From NCBI RefSeq assembly GCF_003050745.1, contig NZ_QAOF01000009.1, positions 62,001 through 126,000 of the forward strand: a stretch of 64,000 nt of DNA, given 5' to 3'. Origin of the DNA: Sphingomonas sp. PP-CE-3G-477 (GTDB lineage: Bacteria > Pseudomonadota > Alphaproteobacteria > Sphingomonadales > Sphingomonadaceae). Shown in pieces: positions 33,971 to 42,986 of the stretch. The translations under genes were made by a program, and so were the position numbers. Numbering within the stretch: the stretch's first letter is position 1; each line of letters opens with the position of its first letter. The notes under the pieces are model-generated. The model did not search any database. It had not been told where the DNA came from and saw only the letters and a program-made list of their open reading frames with translations.

Positions 33971-36339
33971 TGGATCTGACGAAGATCCGGGCAGCGCGCC
34001 CGCGGTTCAAGCGCCTCCGAACGAAGCTGTCGGTGCTGTACGCTGGCCTGTTCGTGGTCGCACTGGTGCTTCTGGCGTTCGTGGCTCAGGTGATGATCGG
34101 CAATCACGCGCGCGACTCCGTCCGGGCCGAGCTCACCACCAGCGGCAGCGTATACGACCGGCTCTGGGCGTTGCGCGCGCAATCCCTGTCGAGTTCGGCC
34201 GACGTGCTCGCGCGCGATTTCGGATTTCGTGCGGCGGTGGCGAGCGGCGATCGGCCGACGATCGCCTCCGCGCTCGCCAACCTGGCGACCCGGGCGTCGG
34301 TATCGGCAGCCTATGTGGTCGACAATGACGGGCAGGTCACGGGCCCCTCCGGCGCACTTGAATCGGCGCTGGCACCGTTTCCGTTCGCGGTTCCCGAGGG
34401 GCGCAACGACGCGGTCGTCGCGGTTGGCGGCGACGTCTACCGGCTGGTACTGTCGCCGGTCTTGGCGCCGACCCGGATCGGCTGGGTGGTCTTTGCGGTG
34501 CGGCTCGACGCGGCGGAGATGCGTGCGCTCGAACGCCTGTCGTCGATCCCGTTGATCGCAACCATGATGCAGCGCGATGCCACGGGGCATTGGCAGGCGA
34601 CCGATCGATCGATCCGGAGCTCGCGCGCGATCGATGCGCTGGTCGAGCGATCGCAGTCCGGACGCGCGCTGGCGACGCTCGATCTCGCCGCCGGGCGGGC
34701 GTTCGCCCTCGCCAAGCCGCTGGCCGGTACGGGGCGCAAGCCACAGGCCGCGATCCTCATCCGCTATCCGCTCGATGCCGCGCTCGCGCCCTATCTGCCG
34801 TTGCAGGGCGGCATCGCGCTCGCAGGGCTTGTCGGGTTGCTGCTCGTACTGTTCGGCAGCAGCCGGCTCGCGCGCAGCATCGCCAAGCCGATCGCCGCGC
34901 TCGACACCGCCGCCAAGGCCCTCGAACAGGGCAGCCGCGTGCCGGCGATCGTCGAAGGTACCGACGAGATCGGACGGCTTGCCGCCAGCTTCAACCGGAT
35001 GGCGGCGGGTATCGTCGACCGCGAGAACCGGATCAGCCATCTCGCGTTCCACGATCCGCTGACCAGCCTGCCCAACCGCATCTATTTCCGCGAGGCCCTC
35101 GACCAGGCGATCTCGCAGGTCGGCCGGCATGGGCTGGCGCACGGCGGCGGGACGGTCGCGGTGCTGTGTCTCGATCTCGATCGGTTCAAGGGAATCAACG
35201 ATACGCTCGGTCATCCGATCGGCGACGCGTTGCTCGCCGCGGTCGGCCGGCGGCTGGCGGACGTGGCCCCCGACGGGCTCGTCGCACGGCTCGGCGGCGA
35301 CGAATATGCGATTATCCTGTCGGGTCCGTGCGAACCCGATCGGCCTCGTGCGCTGGCGCAGGCGTTGCTCGACGCACTGCGCGACCCCGTCGAGGCCGAA
35401 GACCATCTGATCGCGACCGGTATCAGCATCGGCATCGCGATCGGTCCGGCCGACGGCGACACCGCGGACGAACTGCTCAAGAACGCCGATCTTGCGCTGT
35501 ACCGCGCCAAAGAAGACGGGCGCGGCGTGTTCCGGTTCTTCGAACCCGCGCTCGACGCCGCCGCGCGCGAGCGTCACCAAGTCGAACTCGATCTGCGCGA
35601 CGCGATTCGGGATGGACAGTTCGTGCTCAACTACCAGCCGGTATTCGATCTGAAGGCGAACCGGATCGGCGGGTTCGAGGCGTTGCTGCGCTGGCATCAT
35701 CCGACCCGCGGCCTGGTGCCGCCGCTCGCGTTCATCCCGATCGCCGAGGAAACCGGGCTGATCGTGGCGATCGGCGCCTGGGTGCTGCACGAGGCATGTC
35801 GCGAGGCCGTGCACTGGCCCGACCACGTCCGTGTCGCGGTCAACGTTTCGCCGCTGCAGTTCCGCAACGCGGGGTTCCAGGCCATCGTGTTGCAAGCGCT
35901 CGCCAACAGTGGCCTGTCGCCCGACCGGCTCGAGATCGAGATCACCGAATCGATATTCCTCGAGGGCGAGGCGCCGGTCGTCGCGTTGCTCCACCGGCTG
36001 CGCGAAATGGGCATCCGCGTTGCGCTCGACGACTTCGGCACGGGCTATTCGTCACTGAGCTATCTGCGCAGCTTCCCGTTCGACAAGATCAAGATCGACC
36101 GCTCGTTCGTCACCGGCGTAGCATGCGATCCGAGCGCGGCGGCGATCGTCCGCGCGATCGTCGATCTTGCCACCGCACTTCACATGGAAACCACAGCCGA
36201 AGGCGTAGAGGACATCGACCAGCTCGAACGGCTGCGCGACGAAGGCTGCGGCAATATCCAGGGCTATCTGTTCAGCAGACCCGTCGAGAGTCGGCACATC
36301 GCCGGATTGCTGGGCCGGGTGATGCTCAAGGCAGCCTGA
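33967..36339 (+). CDS. Membrane-bound HAMP-GGDEF-EAL cyclic-di-GMP protein
   Basis: 790 residues. TM1 about 25-47, a periplasmic sensor region of about 220 residues, TM2 about 275-297, and HAMP (SIAKPIAALDTAAKALEQG, EIGRLAASFNRMA). GGDEF domain with RLGGDEYAII near residue 442 (GGDEY, an active-type variant). EAL domain with FEALLRWHH near 569 and DDFGTGYSSLSYL near 687; the EAL metal-binding residues seem retained. It could make and/or degrade c-di-GMP in response to a periplasmic signal. Co-transcribed with the cupredoxin gene (ATGA overlap), which may be its partner sensor. Confidence 0.93.
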   Translation: MMDLTKIRAARPRFKRLRTKLSVLYAGLFVVALVLLAFVAQVMIGNHARDSVRAELTTSGSVYDRLWALRAQSLSSSADVLARDFGFRAAVASGDRPTIASALANLATRASVSAAYVVDNDGQVTGPSGALESALAPFPFAVPEGRNDAVVAVGGDVYRLVLSPVLAPTRIGWVVFAVRLDAAEMRALERLSSIPLIATMMQRDATGHWQATDRSIRSSRAIDALVERSQSGRALATLDLAAGRAFALAKPLAGTGRKPQAAILIRYPLDAALAPYLPLQGGIALAGLVGLLLVLFGSSRLARSIAKPIAALDTAAKALEQGSRVPAIVEGTDEIGRLAASFNRMAAGIVDRENRISHLAFHDPLTSLPNRIYFREALDQAISQVGRHGLAHGGGTVAVLCLDLDRFKGINDTLGHPIGDALLAAVGRRLADVAPDGLVARLGGDEYAIILSGPCEPDRPRALAQALLDALRDPVEAEDHLIATGISIGIAIGPADGDTADELLKNADLALYRAKEDGRGVFRFFEPALDAAARERHQVELDLRDAIRDGQFVLNYQPVFDLKANRIGGFEALLRWHHPTRGLVPPLAFIPIAEETGLIVAIGAWVLHEACREAVHWPDHVRVAVNVSPLQFRNAGFQAIVLQALANSGLSPDRLEIEITESIFLEGEAPVVALLHRLREMGIRVALDDFGTGYSSLSYLRSFPFDKIKIDRSFVTGVACDPSAAAIVRAIVDLATALHMETTAEGVEDIDQLERLRDEGCGNIQGYLFSRPVESRHIAGLLGRVMLKAA

Positions 36340-36375
36340 CGATGCGGCGATCGCGGTCGATGGCCTGCTACCGGC

Positions 36376-36870
36376 TTACCAACCCATACTACCCGGCACG
36401 CCCTTGAACGGACCGGCGAGGTCGGACGTGATCCACCCGCCATAAAACCCGCCAGGCTGCGGTCGCACGCGCTCGCCATCGACCGAGCAGCGATCGAACG
36501 GCCCCGCATAGAAGGCGACGTGATCGCGCAGGATGGCGAAGGCCGGCGTGGGATCGGGATAGCTCCACGCGACGTCGGTGAAGGTGCGTCCGCCGATCTC
36601 GACGTTCCAGTATCGCGCCTCGCCCTTCCATTCGCAGAACGAGCGACGCGTCGATCGACGGAGCAGTCCCTGCGTGATCGCATCCGGCGGGACGTACCAG
36701 CTTGGCGGATGGCTGGTCTCGATCGTGCGTACCGCCGCGGAGGTATCGACAACGACGATACCGGCATGCTCGATGACGATGCGGCGCTGGCTTGGCTCGG
36801 CAATCGCCGGCCGGGGATAGTGCCAGACGCTCTCCTGTCCGGGCGCGACCGGATCCGGCTTCAGCCTCAT
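36376..36870 (-). CDS. DUF427 domain protein
   Basis: 164 residues, no signal peptide. Typical DUF427 features: ESVWHYPRPAIAEPS at the N-terminus, SHPPSWYVPPDAI, RSFCEWKGEARYW and the final region FDRCSVDGERVRPQPGGFYGGW. Biochemical function is not established. ATG 36870 overlaps the stop of the DCC-family gene (ATGA), so it is the third gene of a minus-strand operon. Confidence 0.9.
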   Translation of the reverse strand: MRLKPDPVAPGQESVWHYPRPAIAEPSQRRIVIEHAGIVVVDTSAAVRTIETSHPPSWYVPPDAITQGLLRRSTRRSFCEWKGEARYWNVEIGGRTFTDVAWSYPDPTPAFAILRDHVAFYAGPFDRCSVDGERVRPQPGGFYGGWITSDLAGPFKGVPGSMGW

Positions 36871-37226
36871 GCCTTCGCCTCGTGTTTGCCCAACCAGCGT
36901 TGCAGGCGCGGACGCACCTTCAGAAAGCGCAGATACGCGCGCTCCAGCAGGTCGAGTACGGGGCGATACCGCGCGAGCAGACCGATCGGCCGAAGCACGG
37001 GAATCGCGCGCCACATCGCGGCAAACGCAGCGGCTCCGGACAGAAAACGCCCGTCCTCCATCGCATGGAAGCGCGCCAGCAACGCGGCGCGATCGATCGG
37101 GCAATCGTCCGCACCGGTCGCATCGATAAAATCGATCCTGCCGCGCCGGTCCAGCCGTCTCATGATCGCGATCTCGCGGCGACAGAGCGGGCAATTGCCG
37201 TCGTGCCAGACGGTGACGCGCGTCAC
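36867..37226 (-). CDS. DCC-family (DUF393) thiol-disulfide oxidoreductase-like protein
   Basis: 119 residues. The N-terminal VWHDGNCPLCRREIAIMRRL contains the DxxCPLC thioredoxin-like motif of the DCC family. GTG 37226 overlaps the upstream stop (GTGA), which fixes the start. Probably cytoplasmic; redox function inferred from the CxxC motif. Confidence 0.85.
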   Translation of the reverse strand: MTRVTVWHDGNCPLCRREIAIMRRLDRRGRIDFIDATGADDCPIDRAALLARFHAMEDGRFLSGAAAFAAMWRAIPVLRPIGLLARYRPVLDLLERAYLRFLKVRPRLQRWLGKHEAKA

Positions 37227-38977
37227 TTCCCTTGGTCCGGATTGTCGCGCCAGATGCGTTCGGCGAGCAAGGTCGCAAAGCCGAGCCACGCAACGAACGG
37301 CAGGCCGACCGCCGCGGCCGGCTTGTCCACCTTGGCGGCGGTCGCGACATAGGCTGCGCTGGAGGCGACCATGGCGCCCGATACGACCGCGCTCGTCCCG
37401 AGGCGCCTTTCGCGGAAAAACAATTGCGTCCAGCCGCCGACCATGGCGGTGTTCAGCAGCCAGAGCCCGACCGCTGCATTGCGCGTCGTGCCCGATGGCT
37501 GCCGCAACAACCGATAGCCGCCGACCGCAAGGCCGGTTTCCAGCACCGGCCAGACCGCCCCGAATGCCGCATCGGGCGGCGTGAAGCCCGGTTTGTCGAG
37601 CCGGCGATACCAACGACGGATCCCGGGATGCGACGGATCGGGCGCGTTGCGCCGTCCGACGATCGCGCTCGCGCCCAGCACGACACCGACCGCACCAAGC
37701 GCCAACAGCGGCGACAGCCCACCTGGCGATGGCACAGCGCTGGAGGGCTGCGCACGGCTTGCCGCAATGCCGGCTGGCACATCCGCCGTCGCGTCGACAT
37801 AGCGAGACAGGTCTGGCGCCTTCGACCGACCACCGAACAGCTTGCCCGCCGTCCTGCGAACGGCCGGCCGGCTCGCCATGCCCAACACACCGTGCAGCAG
37901 ACGAATACCCAGCCGGCTATGCGGATTCATCAGTCGTGGCGCGATCTTGGGGACGCCCTGCGCATCGTCCACCATCGGACGCATCGCCTGTTCGTAGGCG
38001 GCGAAGGCGGTGGCGACATCCTCGCTCCGTGCCATCTCGGCCGCGAGCACATAGGCGCCAGTGATCGCCAGCGTCGTTCCGATGCCCGCGATCGGCGTCG
38101 CGCACCACGCGGCATCGCCGATCAAAACGACCCTGCCCTTCGACCACCGCGTCATCCGCACCTGCCGCAACACATCGAAGTAAAAGTCGTCGGTCGCGTC
38201 CATGCCATCGAGCACGCGCGCGGACTGCCAGCCGGCGTCGGTGAAGCGTTCGCGAAGCCAAGCCTTCTGGCGCGCCGTGCTCCAATCCTGCTCGTCACCA
38301 GGTGGCTGCTGCACCGACAGCATCGCACGCGTAGTACCATGACGGTCGGGACGCAGCGACACGCTGCGTCCCTCGGTCGCGTTGTACCAGCGCCACAGCC
38401 GATCGTCGCCGGACGCCCGCGGGATCGTGCAATAGGCGATCGTGAGATCCATCCAGCGCGGCGCGTTCTCGTTCGGAAAGACAAGCCCGCGCGTGGCCGA
38501 ACCGACGCCTTCGGCGACGATGACCGCGTCGTACCGCTCCGTGCTGCCGCTGGCGAAGGTCACGACCGCCGCCTCATCGGTCTGCTCGATCGCGGTCACG
38601 CTGTCGCCGAAACGATACGCCGCGTGTTCCGCCGCAGGTTCGTAGAGCAGCCGCGCAAGATCGCCGCGCAGGATCTCAATCTCAGCGGTCGGCCCATCCG
38701 CCTCCATCTCCGCCGTCAGGAACTGCGCCACGATCCTGCCATCGCCGTCCACCCAGGCGGTGCCCTCTTCACCGGTGCCCGCGTCGAGTGCCGTCTGCTC
38801 CAGCGCCATCCGTCGCAGCACCTCGCGACCCGATCCGCGTACGTCGATGTTCTGACCACCATCGCGAAACCCGGACGCGCGTTCGACCACCGTCACGTCG
38901 AAACCGGCGCGACCCAGCCACCACGCCGCGGTATTTCCGGCAACGCTCGCACCGGTGATCAGAATTTGGCGGGACAT
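37223..38977 (-). CDS. FAD-dependent monooxygenase fused to a TspO/MBR domain
   Basis: 584 residues. Residues 1-395 are a PHBH/TetX-like FAD monooxygenase: ILITGASVAGNTAAWWLGRAGF (first 22 residues of the Rossmann motif, GxGxxG-like), and VVLIGDAAWCATPIAGIGT near 285-303 (the GD motif). A linker of about 60 residues rich in A, P and S includes a hydrophobic helix. Residues 453-584 are a TspO/MBR (tryptophan-rich sensory protein) domain: RRWYRRLDKPGFTPP, FGAVWPVLETG, and C-terminal LPFVAWLGFATLLAERIWRDN. TspO binds porphyrins. ATG 38977 has GAGGAG 8 nt upstream. First gene of an operon with DCC and DUF427 genes. Confidence 0.86.
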   Translation of the reverse strand: MSRQILITGASVAGNTAAWWLGRAGFDVTVVERASGFRDGGQNIDVRGSGREVLRRMALEQTALDAGTGEEGTAWVDGDGRIVAQFLTAEMEADGPTAEIEILRGDLARLLYEPAAEHAAYRFGDSVTAIEQTDEAAVVTFASGSTERYDAVIVAEGVGSATRGLVFPNENAPRWMDLTIAYCTIPRASGDDRLWRWYNATEGRSVSLRPDRHGTTRAMLSVQQPPGDEQDWSTARQKAWLRERFTDAGWQSARVLDGMDATDDFYFDVLRQVRMTRWSKGRVVLIGDAAWCATPIAGIGTTLAITGAYVLAAEMARSEDVATAFAAYEQAMRPMVDDAQGVPKIAPRLMNPHSRLGIRLLHGVLGMASRPAVRRTAGKLFGGRSKAPDLSRYVDATADVPAGIAASRAQPSSAVPSPGGLSPLLALGAVGVVLGASAIVGRRNAPDPSHPGIRRWYRRLDKPGFTPPDAAFGAVWPVLETGLAVGGYRLLRQPSGTTRNAAVGLWLLNTAMVGGWTQLFFRERRLGTSAVVSGAMVASSAAYVATAAKVDKPAAAVGLPFVAWLGFATLLAERIWRDNPDQGK

Positions 38978-39196
38978 GAAACGCTCTCCTCTGCACCGCA
39001 CAACGGCCGAGGCCGCGTTAAGGTCGCCGCGCATCCGACCCGGCACGCAAATTCGGTTCGAGCCGGTCCTGTCCGGGCGAGCATCGCTGCAATGGACGGC
39101 GCCGGAAGTAGTTTTGTCGGTCCCAACGTTCTGACATTTCTACCTGTACGACTGGATATTTCTGATCACGCGCAATGCCCCGTGTTGGCATAACGA

Positions 39197-39409
39197 ATGC
39201 CGCTTGATCACATGGGAGCTATCGCCGTGACGGACGAAGCCGAGACGATTTTTACGGGCTATAGCGACGACGACCGGACCTATTTTCGGGGACGGGCGGC
39301 ATGGCACGAACAGCGTGCCGAGATCGCCAGCGACAGCTCTACACGGATGCTGCATCGCCGGTTCGCCAAGATGTACGCAACCAGATCGCTGTCCCAAACT
39401 AGTACATAA
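39197..39409 (+). CDS. Small hypothetical protein
   Basis: 70 residues (or 65 from ATG 39212). Charged, with no signal peptide or transmembrane helix; the C-terminal RMLHRRFAKMYATR is basic and the middle DDDRTYFRGRAAWHEQRAE is amphipathic. Short proteins of this composition occur in sphingomonads, but I cannot name a family. Codon use is like the neighbours. Confidence 0.5.
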   Translation: MPLDHMGAIAVTDEAETIFTGYSDDDRTYFRGRAAWHEQRAEIASDSSTRMLHRRFAKMYATRSLSQTST

Positions 39410-39516
39410 GACCCAGGCGCTTTACACAAAACTACCAGGAACCAAGTGGTTACCTCACGCTTTATGCGTCCGGTCCGATTGCAACGTCGCTTCGGCCGGT
39501 AGGCGGGGTATCATCC

Positions 39517-39846
39517 TTGAAACGCATTCTCGCAAACGGTGGGGCGATAGCCCTGCTGACGATTACCGTCGGTTGCGCCGCTCCGGCGACCCGGATCTCG
39601 ACCGGCCTTCAGCGCTATGGCCTGGATGAAAGCCGTGCCGATTGCGTCGGCGGCCGGCTTCAGGCGAACCTGTCGCTGGGCCAGTTACAGCGCCTCGGCA
39701 AGGCCGCCGCGGCGTATCGGCAGGGCGATACCACGCCGGGCGTATTGACCGCATCCGACCTCGTCCGCGTCGCGGCGCAGCTCAAGGATCCTGCGATCGC
39801 ACTTGAGGTCGGCAAGGCCGCCGCCGGGTGCGGCGTGCTGCCGTGA
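39517..39846 (+). CDS. Small putative lipoprotein/periplasmic protein
   Basis: 109 residues from TTG 39517, preceded by AGGCGGGG. The N-terminal signal ends near TVGCAAP, which fits a lipobox with Cys about residue 20. Two further Cys (DCVGG, AGCGVLP) could form a disulfide in the mature protein. A predicted helical hairpin contains LGQLQRLGKAAAAYRQG. Family not recognised. It precedes the CsbD gene by 37 bp. Confidence 0.65.
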   Translation: MKRILANGGAIALLTITVGCAAPATRISTGLQRYGLDESRADCVGGRLQANLSLGQLQRLGKAAAAYRQGDTTPGVLTASDLVRVAAQLKDPAIALEVGKAAAGCGVLP

Positions 39847-39883
39847 CGATCCGAGCTTTTCCTCATTCGAACAGGACAGACCA

Positions 39884-40249
39884 ATGAACAAAGACGAATT
39901 CCAGGGCGGCGCCCGCTATGTCGGTGGCAAGGTCGAGAAGGCCGTCGGCGACACCGTGAACAGCCGCGACTGGCAGGTCGACGGCGTGGTCGATCAGGTC
40001 GCTGGCGGCGCCCAGAACCTGTACGGGCGCGCGAAGTCGGCAATCGAAGACGTCGTCGACGGTGCACCCGAACTCGCCGACAAGATCGGCAGCGATGCAC
40101 GCGACGCCGCCGAGCGGGCAGCCGAGGCGGCAAAGCGCGGCGCACGTTCCGCCCAGGCATCGGCGCAGGACGCCCCCGTCCTCTGGGCGCTGGGTGCGGC
40201 GGCGATCGGCTATGGCATCGCCTGGTTCGTCCACGGCCAGCGCAGCTGA
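39884..40249 (+). CDS. CsbD-like stress protein with C-terminal membrane helix
   Basis: 121 residues. The CsbD-type segment FQGGARYVGGKVEKAVGD is at the N-terminus. An amphipathic alanine-rich helix (about 60-95) and a hydrophobic C-terminal segment (VLWALGAAAIGYGIAWFV) follow. CsbD proteins are general stress-induced; molecular role unknown. The PAS-LuxR gene follows 18 bp later. Confidence 0.8.
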   Translation: MNKDEFQGGARYVGGKVEKAVGDTVNSRDWQVDGVVDQVAGGAQNLYGRAKSAIEDVVDGAPELADKIGSDARDAAERAAEAAKRGARSAQASAQDAPVLWALGAAAIGYGIAWFVHGQRS

Positions 40250-40267
40250 TCCGGGACGACTGAGATC

Positions 40268-41797
40268 GTGGCATTGGCTCCGGCCCTCAAGTCGCTTCGC
40301 GACTCCGCCGATTTGCGCCACCTGCGCCAGATCATCGCGGGGCTCGACGAAGGCGTCATACTGGTCGACCCCGACCAGAGTATCCTGTGGGCCAATGATG
40401 CGGCGCTCGGGATGCACGGGGTCGCATCCGTCGAGGAACTCGGGACCGATGTCGACGAGTATCGCCAGCGTTTCCAGCTGCGCTATCGCAACAACCACAA
40501 GCTGACCGATGCGGACTATCCCATCGAGCGCGTGGTGTCCGGCGAGGCGTTTTCGGAAGTCGTGGTCGAGGTCGCCGTGGCGGGCGAGGAGGAACCGCGC
40601 TGGGTTCATCAGGTGCGCAGCCTCGTCCTGACCAACGACGCGGACGAACCGGAATGCCTGGTCATGGTGATCCAGGACGTCTCGGCGCGGTTCGAGGCGG
40701 AGGATCGTTTCGAACAGTCGTTCAACGCGAACCCCGCACCGGCCGTGATCTGTCGCCTGTGCGATCTTCGCTTCGTGAAGGTCAATCAGGGCTTCATCGA
40801 CATGACCGGGCATGATCGCGAGACGATCCTGTCGCGGACGGTGTACGATATCGACGTGCTGGAACGCGCCGAACAGCGCGATCTGGCCAAGGGGCGACTG
40901 GCAGAAGGACGCACGATTCCGCAGATGGAAGCCGAGCTCGGTCTGCCGGATGGCAGTACCAAGCTCGTCATCGTCGCCGGTCAGCCGATCGACATCGGCG
41001 ATCAATCCTGCATGCTGTTCACCTTCGCCGATCTCGAACCGCGCCGCAAAGCCGAGACTGCGCTGCGGCATAGCGAAGAACGGTTCATGCGAACCTTCTC
41101 CCTTGCGCCGGTCGCGCTGGCGATCGGCGCGCTGGACGGCCACCGCCTGTGCGACGTGAACGAGGCCTTCACCGGGCTGACCGGATATTCCTCCGAGATC
41201 GTCGGTCGTCCGCTCGGCGATGTCGAGCTGTGGGAGACCCCTGCCCTTCGCCAGGCGATAGAAGCGGATATCGAGGCGGGCCAGCCGATCCGCGACCGCG
41301 AGGTCCGGATCCGGTCGAAAGAGGGCCACGTCCTCGACTGCATCGTGTCGGCCGAACCGATCCGGTTGGGCGACGAGGCCTGTGTCCTGTGGGCGATGCG
41401 CGACATCAGCGTCCGCAAGGCGTCCGAGCGCGAACTCGTCAACGCGATCGAAGCGGTGATGAAGGACACGAGCTGGCTCAGCCGGTCGATCATGGAAAAG
41501 CTCGCGCGCATCCGCACGCCGGATGCCGAACCGGCGGGCGTCGGTCTCGACGAGCTGACGCAGCGCGAGCGCGAAGTCCTCGCGCTGATCTGTCGCGGGC
41601 TCGACGACAAGTCGATCGCGCGGACGCTGGACGTGACCGGCAACACGGTGCGCAACCACGTCGCCCGGATCTACGCCAAGATCGGCGTCAATCGCCGCAA
41701 CGCCGCCGCTGCCTGGGCACGCGCCCGCGGGTTCGACGGCGACTCCATGCCGATACCGCAGCGCGGCGGCCCAACTTTGAAGGACGCAGCAGCATGA
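40268..41797 (+). CDS. PAS-domain LuxR-type transcriptional regulator
   Basis: 509 residues, soluble. Three PAS-like regions (about 15-125, 150-260, 275-390) are visible, each with S/N-x-x-P/A start and W-V-x-x-x-R end; a linker helix follows. The C-terminal LuxR helix-turn-helix is LTQREREVLALICRGLDD with SIARTLDVTGNTVRNHVARI (about 430-470). GTG 40268 start. It overlaps the second CsbD gene (ATGA). No kinase or receiver domain is seen, so it probably senses a small ligand or redox state directly and controls the surrounding stress genes (inference). Confidence 0.88.
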   Translation: MALAPALKSLRDSADLRHLRQIIAGLDEGVILVDPDQSILWANDAALGMHGVASVEELGTDVDEYRQRFQLRYRNNHKLTDADYPIERVVSGEAFSEVVVEVAVAGEEEPRWVHQVRSLVLTNDADEPECLVMVIQDVSARFEAEDRFEQSFNANPAPAVICRLCDLRFVKVNQGFIDMTGHDRETILSRTVYDIDVLERAEQRDLAKGRLAEGRTIPQMEAELGLPDGSTKLVIVAGQPIDIGDQSCMLFTFADLEPRRKAETALRHSEERFMRTFSLAPVALAIGALDGHRLCDVNEAFTGLTGYSSEIVGRPLGDVELWETPALRQAIEADIEAGQPIRDREVRIRSKEGHVLDCIVSAEPIRLGDEACVLWAMRDISVRKASERELVNAIEAVMKDTSWLSRSIMEKLARIRTPDAEPAGVGLDELTQREREVLALICRGLDDKSIARTLDVTGNTVRNHVARIYAKIGVNRRNAAAAWARARGFDGDSMPIPQRGGPTLKDAAA

Positions 41798-41979
41798 CGA
41801 GCAAGTCGGACGAGGCGCGGACCCGTCGGGCCAAGGGCTCCGTCCAGGAGGCCATCGGCAAGATCATCGGGGACACCGCTGTCGAAAAGCAGGGCCTCAG
41901 CGAAAGCAAGGCCGGCGCCCGACAGGCGAAGACCGAACACCCGATCGATCCGCCGATCGATAGCGATGGCAAGGACTGA
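41794..41979 (+). CDS. Small CsbD-family protein
   Basis: 61 residues. AKGSVQEAIGKIIGDTAVEK matches the CsbD repeat. Highly charged, no membrane segment, C-terminus PIDPPIDSDGKD. Start fixed by the ATGA overlap with the regulator gene. Probable stress protein, co-translated with its regulator. Confidence 0.8.
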   Translation: MTSKSDEARTRRAKGSVQEAIGKIIGDTAVEKQGLSESKAGARQAKTEHPIDPPIDSDGKD

Positions 41980-42033
41980 CCCGGTCCGCCGACAGCGTTT
42001 CAGAAATTCCCTTACGAATAAACAGGAGTGATT

Positions 42034-42912
42034 ATGGCTACCCATCTGACGCCCGGCGTCCTGCCGGTCGATGACGTTCGCTATGCGAAGACCCCGACGC
42101 GCGTATCCTGGGGCGCGATCTTTGCAGGCGTCGTGCTTGCGATCGCGGTCCAGCTCGTGCTGGGCATCCTCGGCACCGGCATCGGCCTCAGCCTCGTCGA
42201 TCCCGTCGAAGGCACGACCCCCGGCGCGGCCGGCTTCGGCATTGGTGCCGGGATCTACTGGATCATCACCACGGTGATCGCACTCGGTGCAGGCGGTTAT
42301 GCCGCAGCGCGCGTGGCCGGCGTGCAGGACCGGTTCGACGGTCTGGTCCACGGTCTGGTCGTCTGGGGTGTCACGCTGATCCTCACGCTGTACCTGCTGA
42401 CATCGGCCGTCGGCGGAATCATCGGCGGCGCCTTCCGCACCGTCGGTTCGGTCGCGACCGCAGCCGGTAGCGGCATTGGTGCAGCAGCACCCAAGGTTGC
42501 CGACGTCGCCAACGTCGACGTGACCGACGTACGCGACGAGGCTTCGGCCTATCTGTCGACCGCACCGTCGGATCCCGCCCAGATGACGCCGGAACAGGCC
42601 CAGAAGGAAATCGCCCAGGAACTGCCGGCACTTGCCCGTGGTGGCCAGGACGGCGTCCGCGCGGAGAGCCGTATCGTCGACATCGTCGCCGCCCAGCGCA
42701 AGATCAGCCGTCCGGAAGCCCAGGCTCAGGTGACGCGTGCCAAGGCGCAGTTCGTGAAGACCAAGAACGAGACGATCGCAACCGCGAAGTCCGCGACAGA
42801 CACCGCCGCCGGTGCAGCTGCCGGGACGTCGTTCATGGTCGTGATCGCCCTGCTGATCGGCGCTGCCGCCGCTGGCTTCGGCGCCACCGCGGCTGCTCGT
42901 CGTCGGGTCTGA
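42034..42912 (+). CDS. Membrane protein of unknown function (often called PhnA-like in sphingomonads)
   Basis: 292 residues. Helices at about 22-45 (WGAIFAGVVLAIAVQLVLGIL), 65-92, 108-130 and 265-285. Between the last two is a soluble alanine-rich region of about 130 residues containing DVTDVRDEASAYL and a Q-rich helix. ATG 42034 is chosen over GTG 42028 because CAGGAG lies 5-6 nt upstream of the ATG. No enzymatic motif seen. It belongs to the CsbD/PAS-LuxR stress neighbourhood and is followed by a terminator. Confidence 0.75.
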   Translation: MATHLTPGVLPVDDVRYAKTPTRVSWGAIFAGVVLAIAVQLVLGILGTGIGLSLVDPVEGTTPGAAGFGIGAGIYWIITTVIALGAGGYAAARVAGVQDRFDGLVHGLVVWGVTLILTLYLLTSAVGGIIGGAFRTVGSVATAAGSGIGAAAPKVADVANVDVTDVRDEASAYLSTAPSDPAQMTPEQAQKEIAQELPALARGGQDGVRAESRIVDIVAAQRKISRPEAQAQVTRAKAQFVKTKNETIATAKSATDTAAGAAAGTSFMVVIALLIGAAAAGFGATAAARRRV

Positions 42913-42954
42913 TATCGACCGGTTCCGATAACGACCGGTTTCGATACCGAAAGG

Positions 42955-42986
42955 AGGGCGCTACCCGGTCAACGGGTTGGCGCCCT
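42955..42986 (+). terminator. Rho-independent-type terminator after the stress cluster
   Basis: AGGGCGC-TA-CCCG-loop-CGGG-TTG-GCGCCCT, followed by TCATCGTTTTG. It is preceded by two direct copies of CGACCGGTTNCGATA (42916-42947), which are unexplained. Confidence 0.65.

Noticed and set aside
33781..35994. 737-codon open frame on the minus strand opposite the GGDEF/EAL gene
   Set aside because: Rich in Arg, Asp and Gln with no motif; typical antisense shadow of a high-G+C gene whose sense strand carries clear domains.
37232..39193. 653-codon open frame on the plus strand opposite the monooxygenase-TspO gene
   Set aside because: Antisense shadow; Arg/His-rich, no domain, crosses the ends of several genes.
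40060..40070. Possible second copy of the tRNA-Arg 3' end (attachment site)
   Set aside because: Only about ten palindromic bases match and they lie inside the CsbD coding sequence.
39863..41659. 598-codon minus-strand open frame
   Set aside because: Antisense to the CsbD and PAS-LuxR genes; no recognisable domain.
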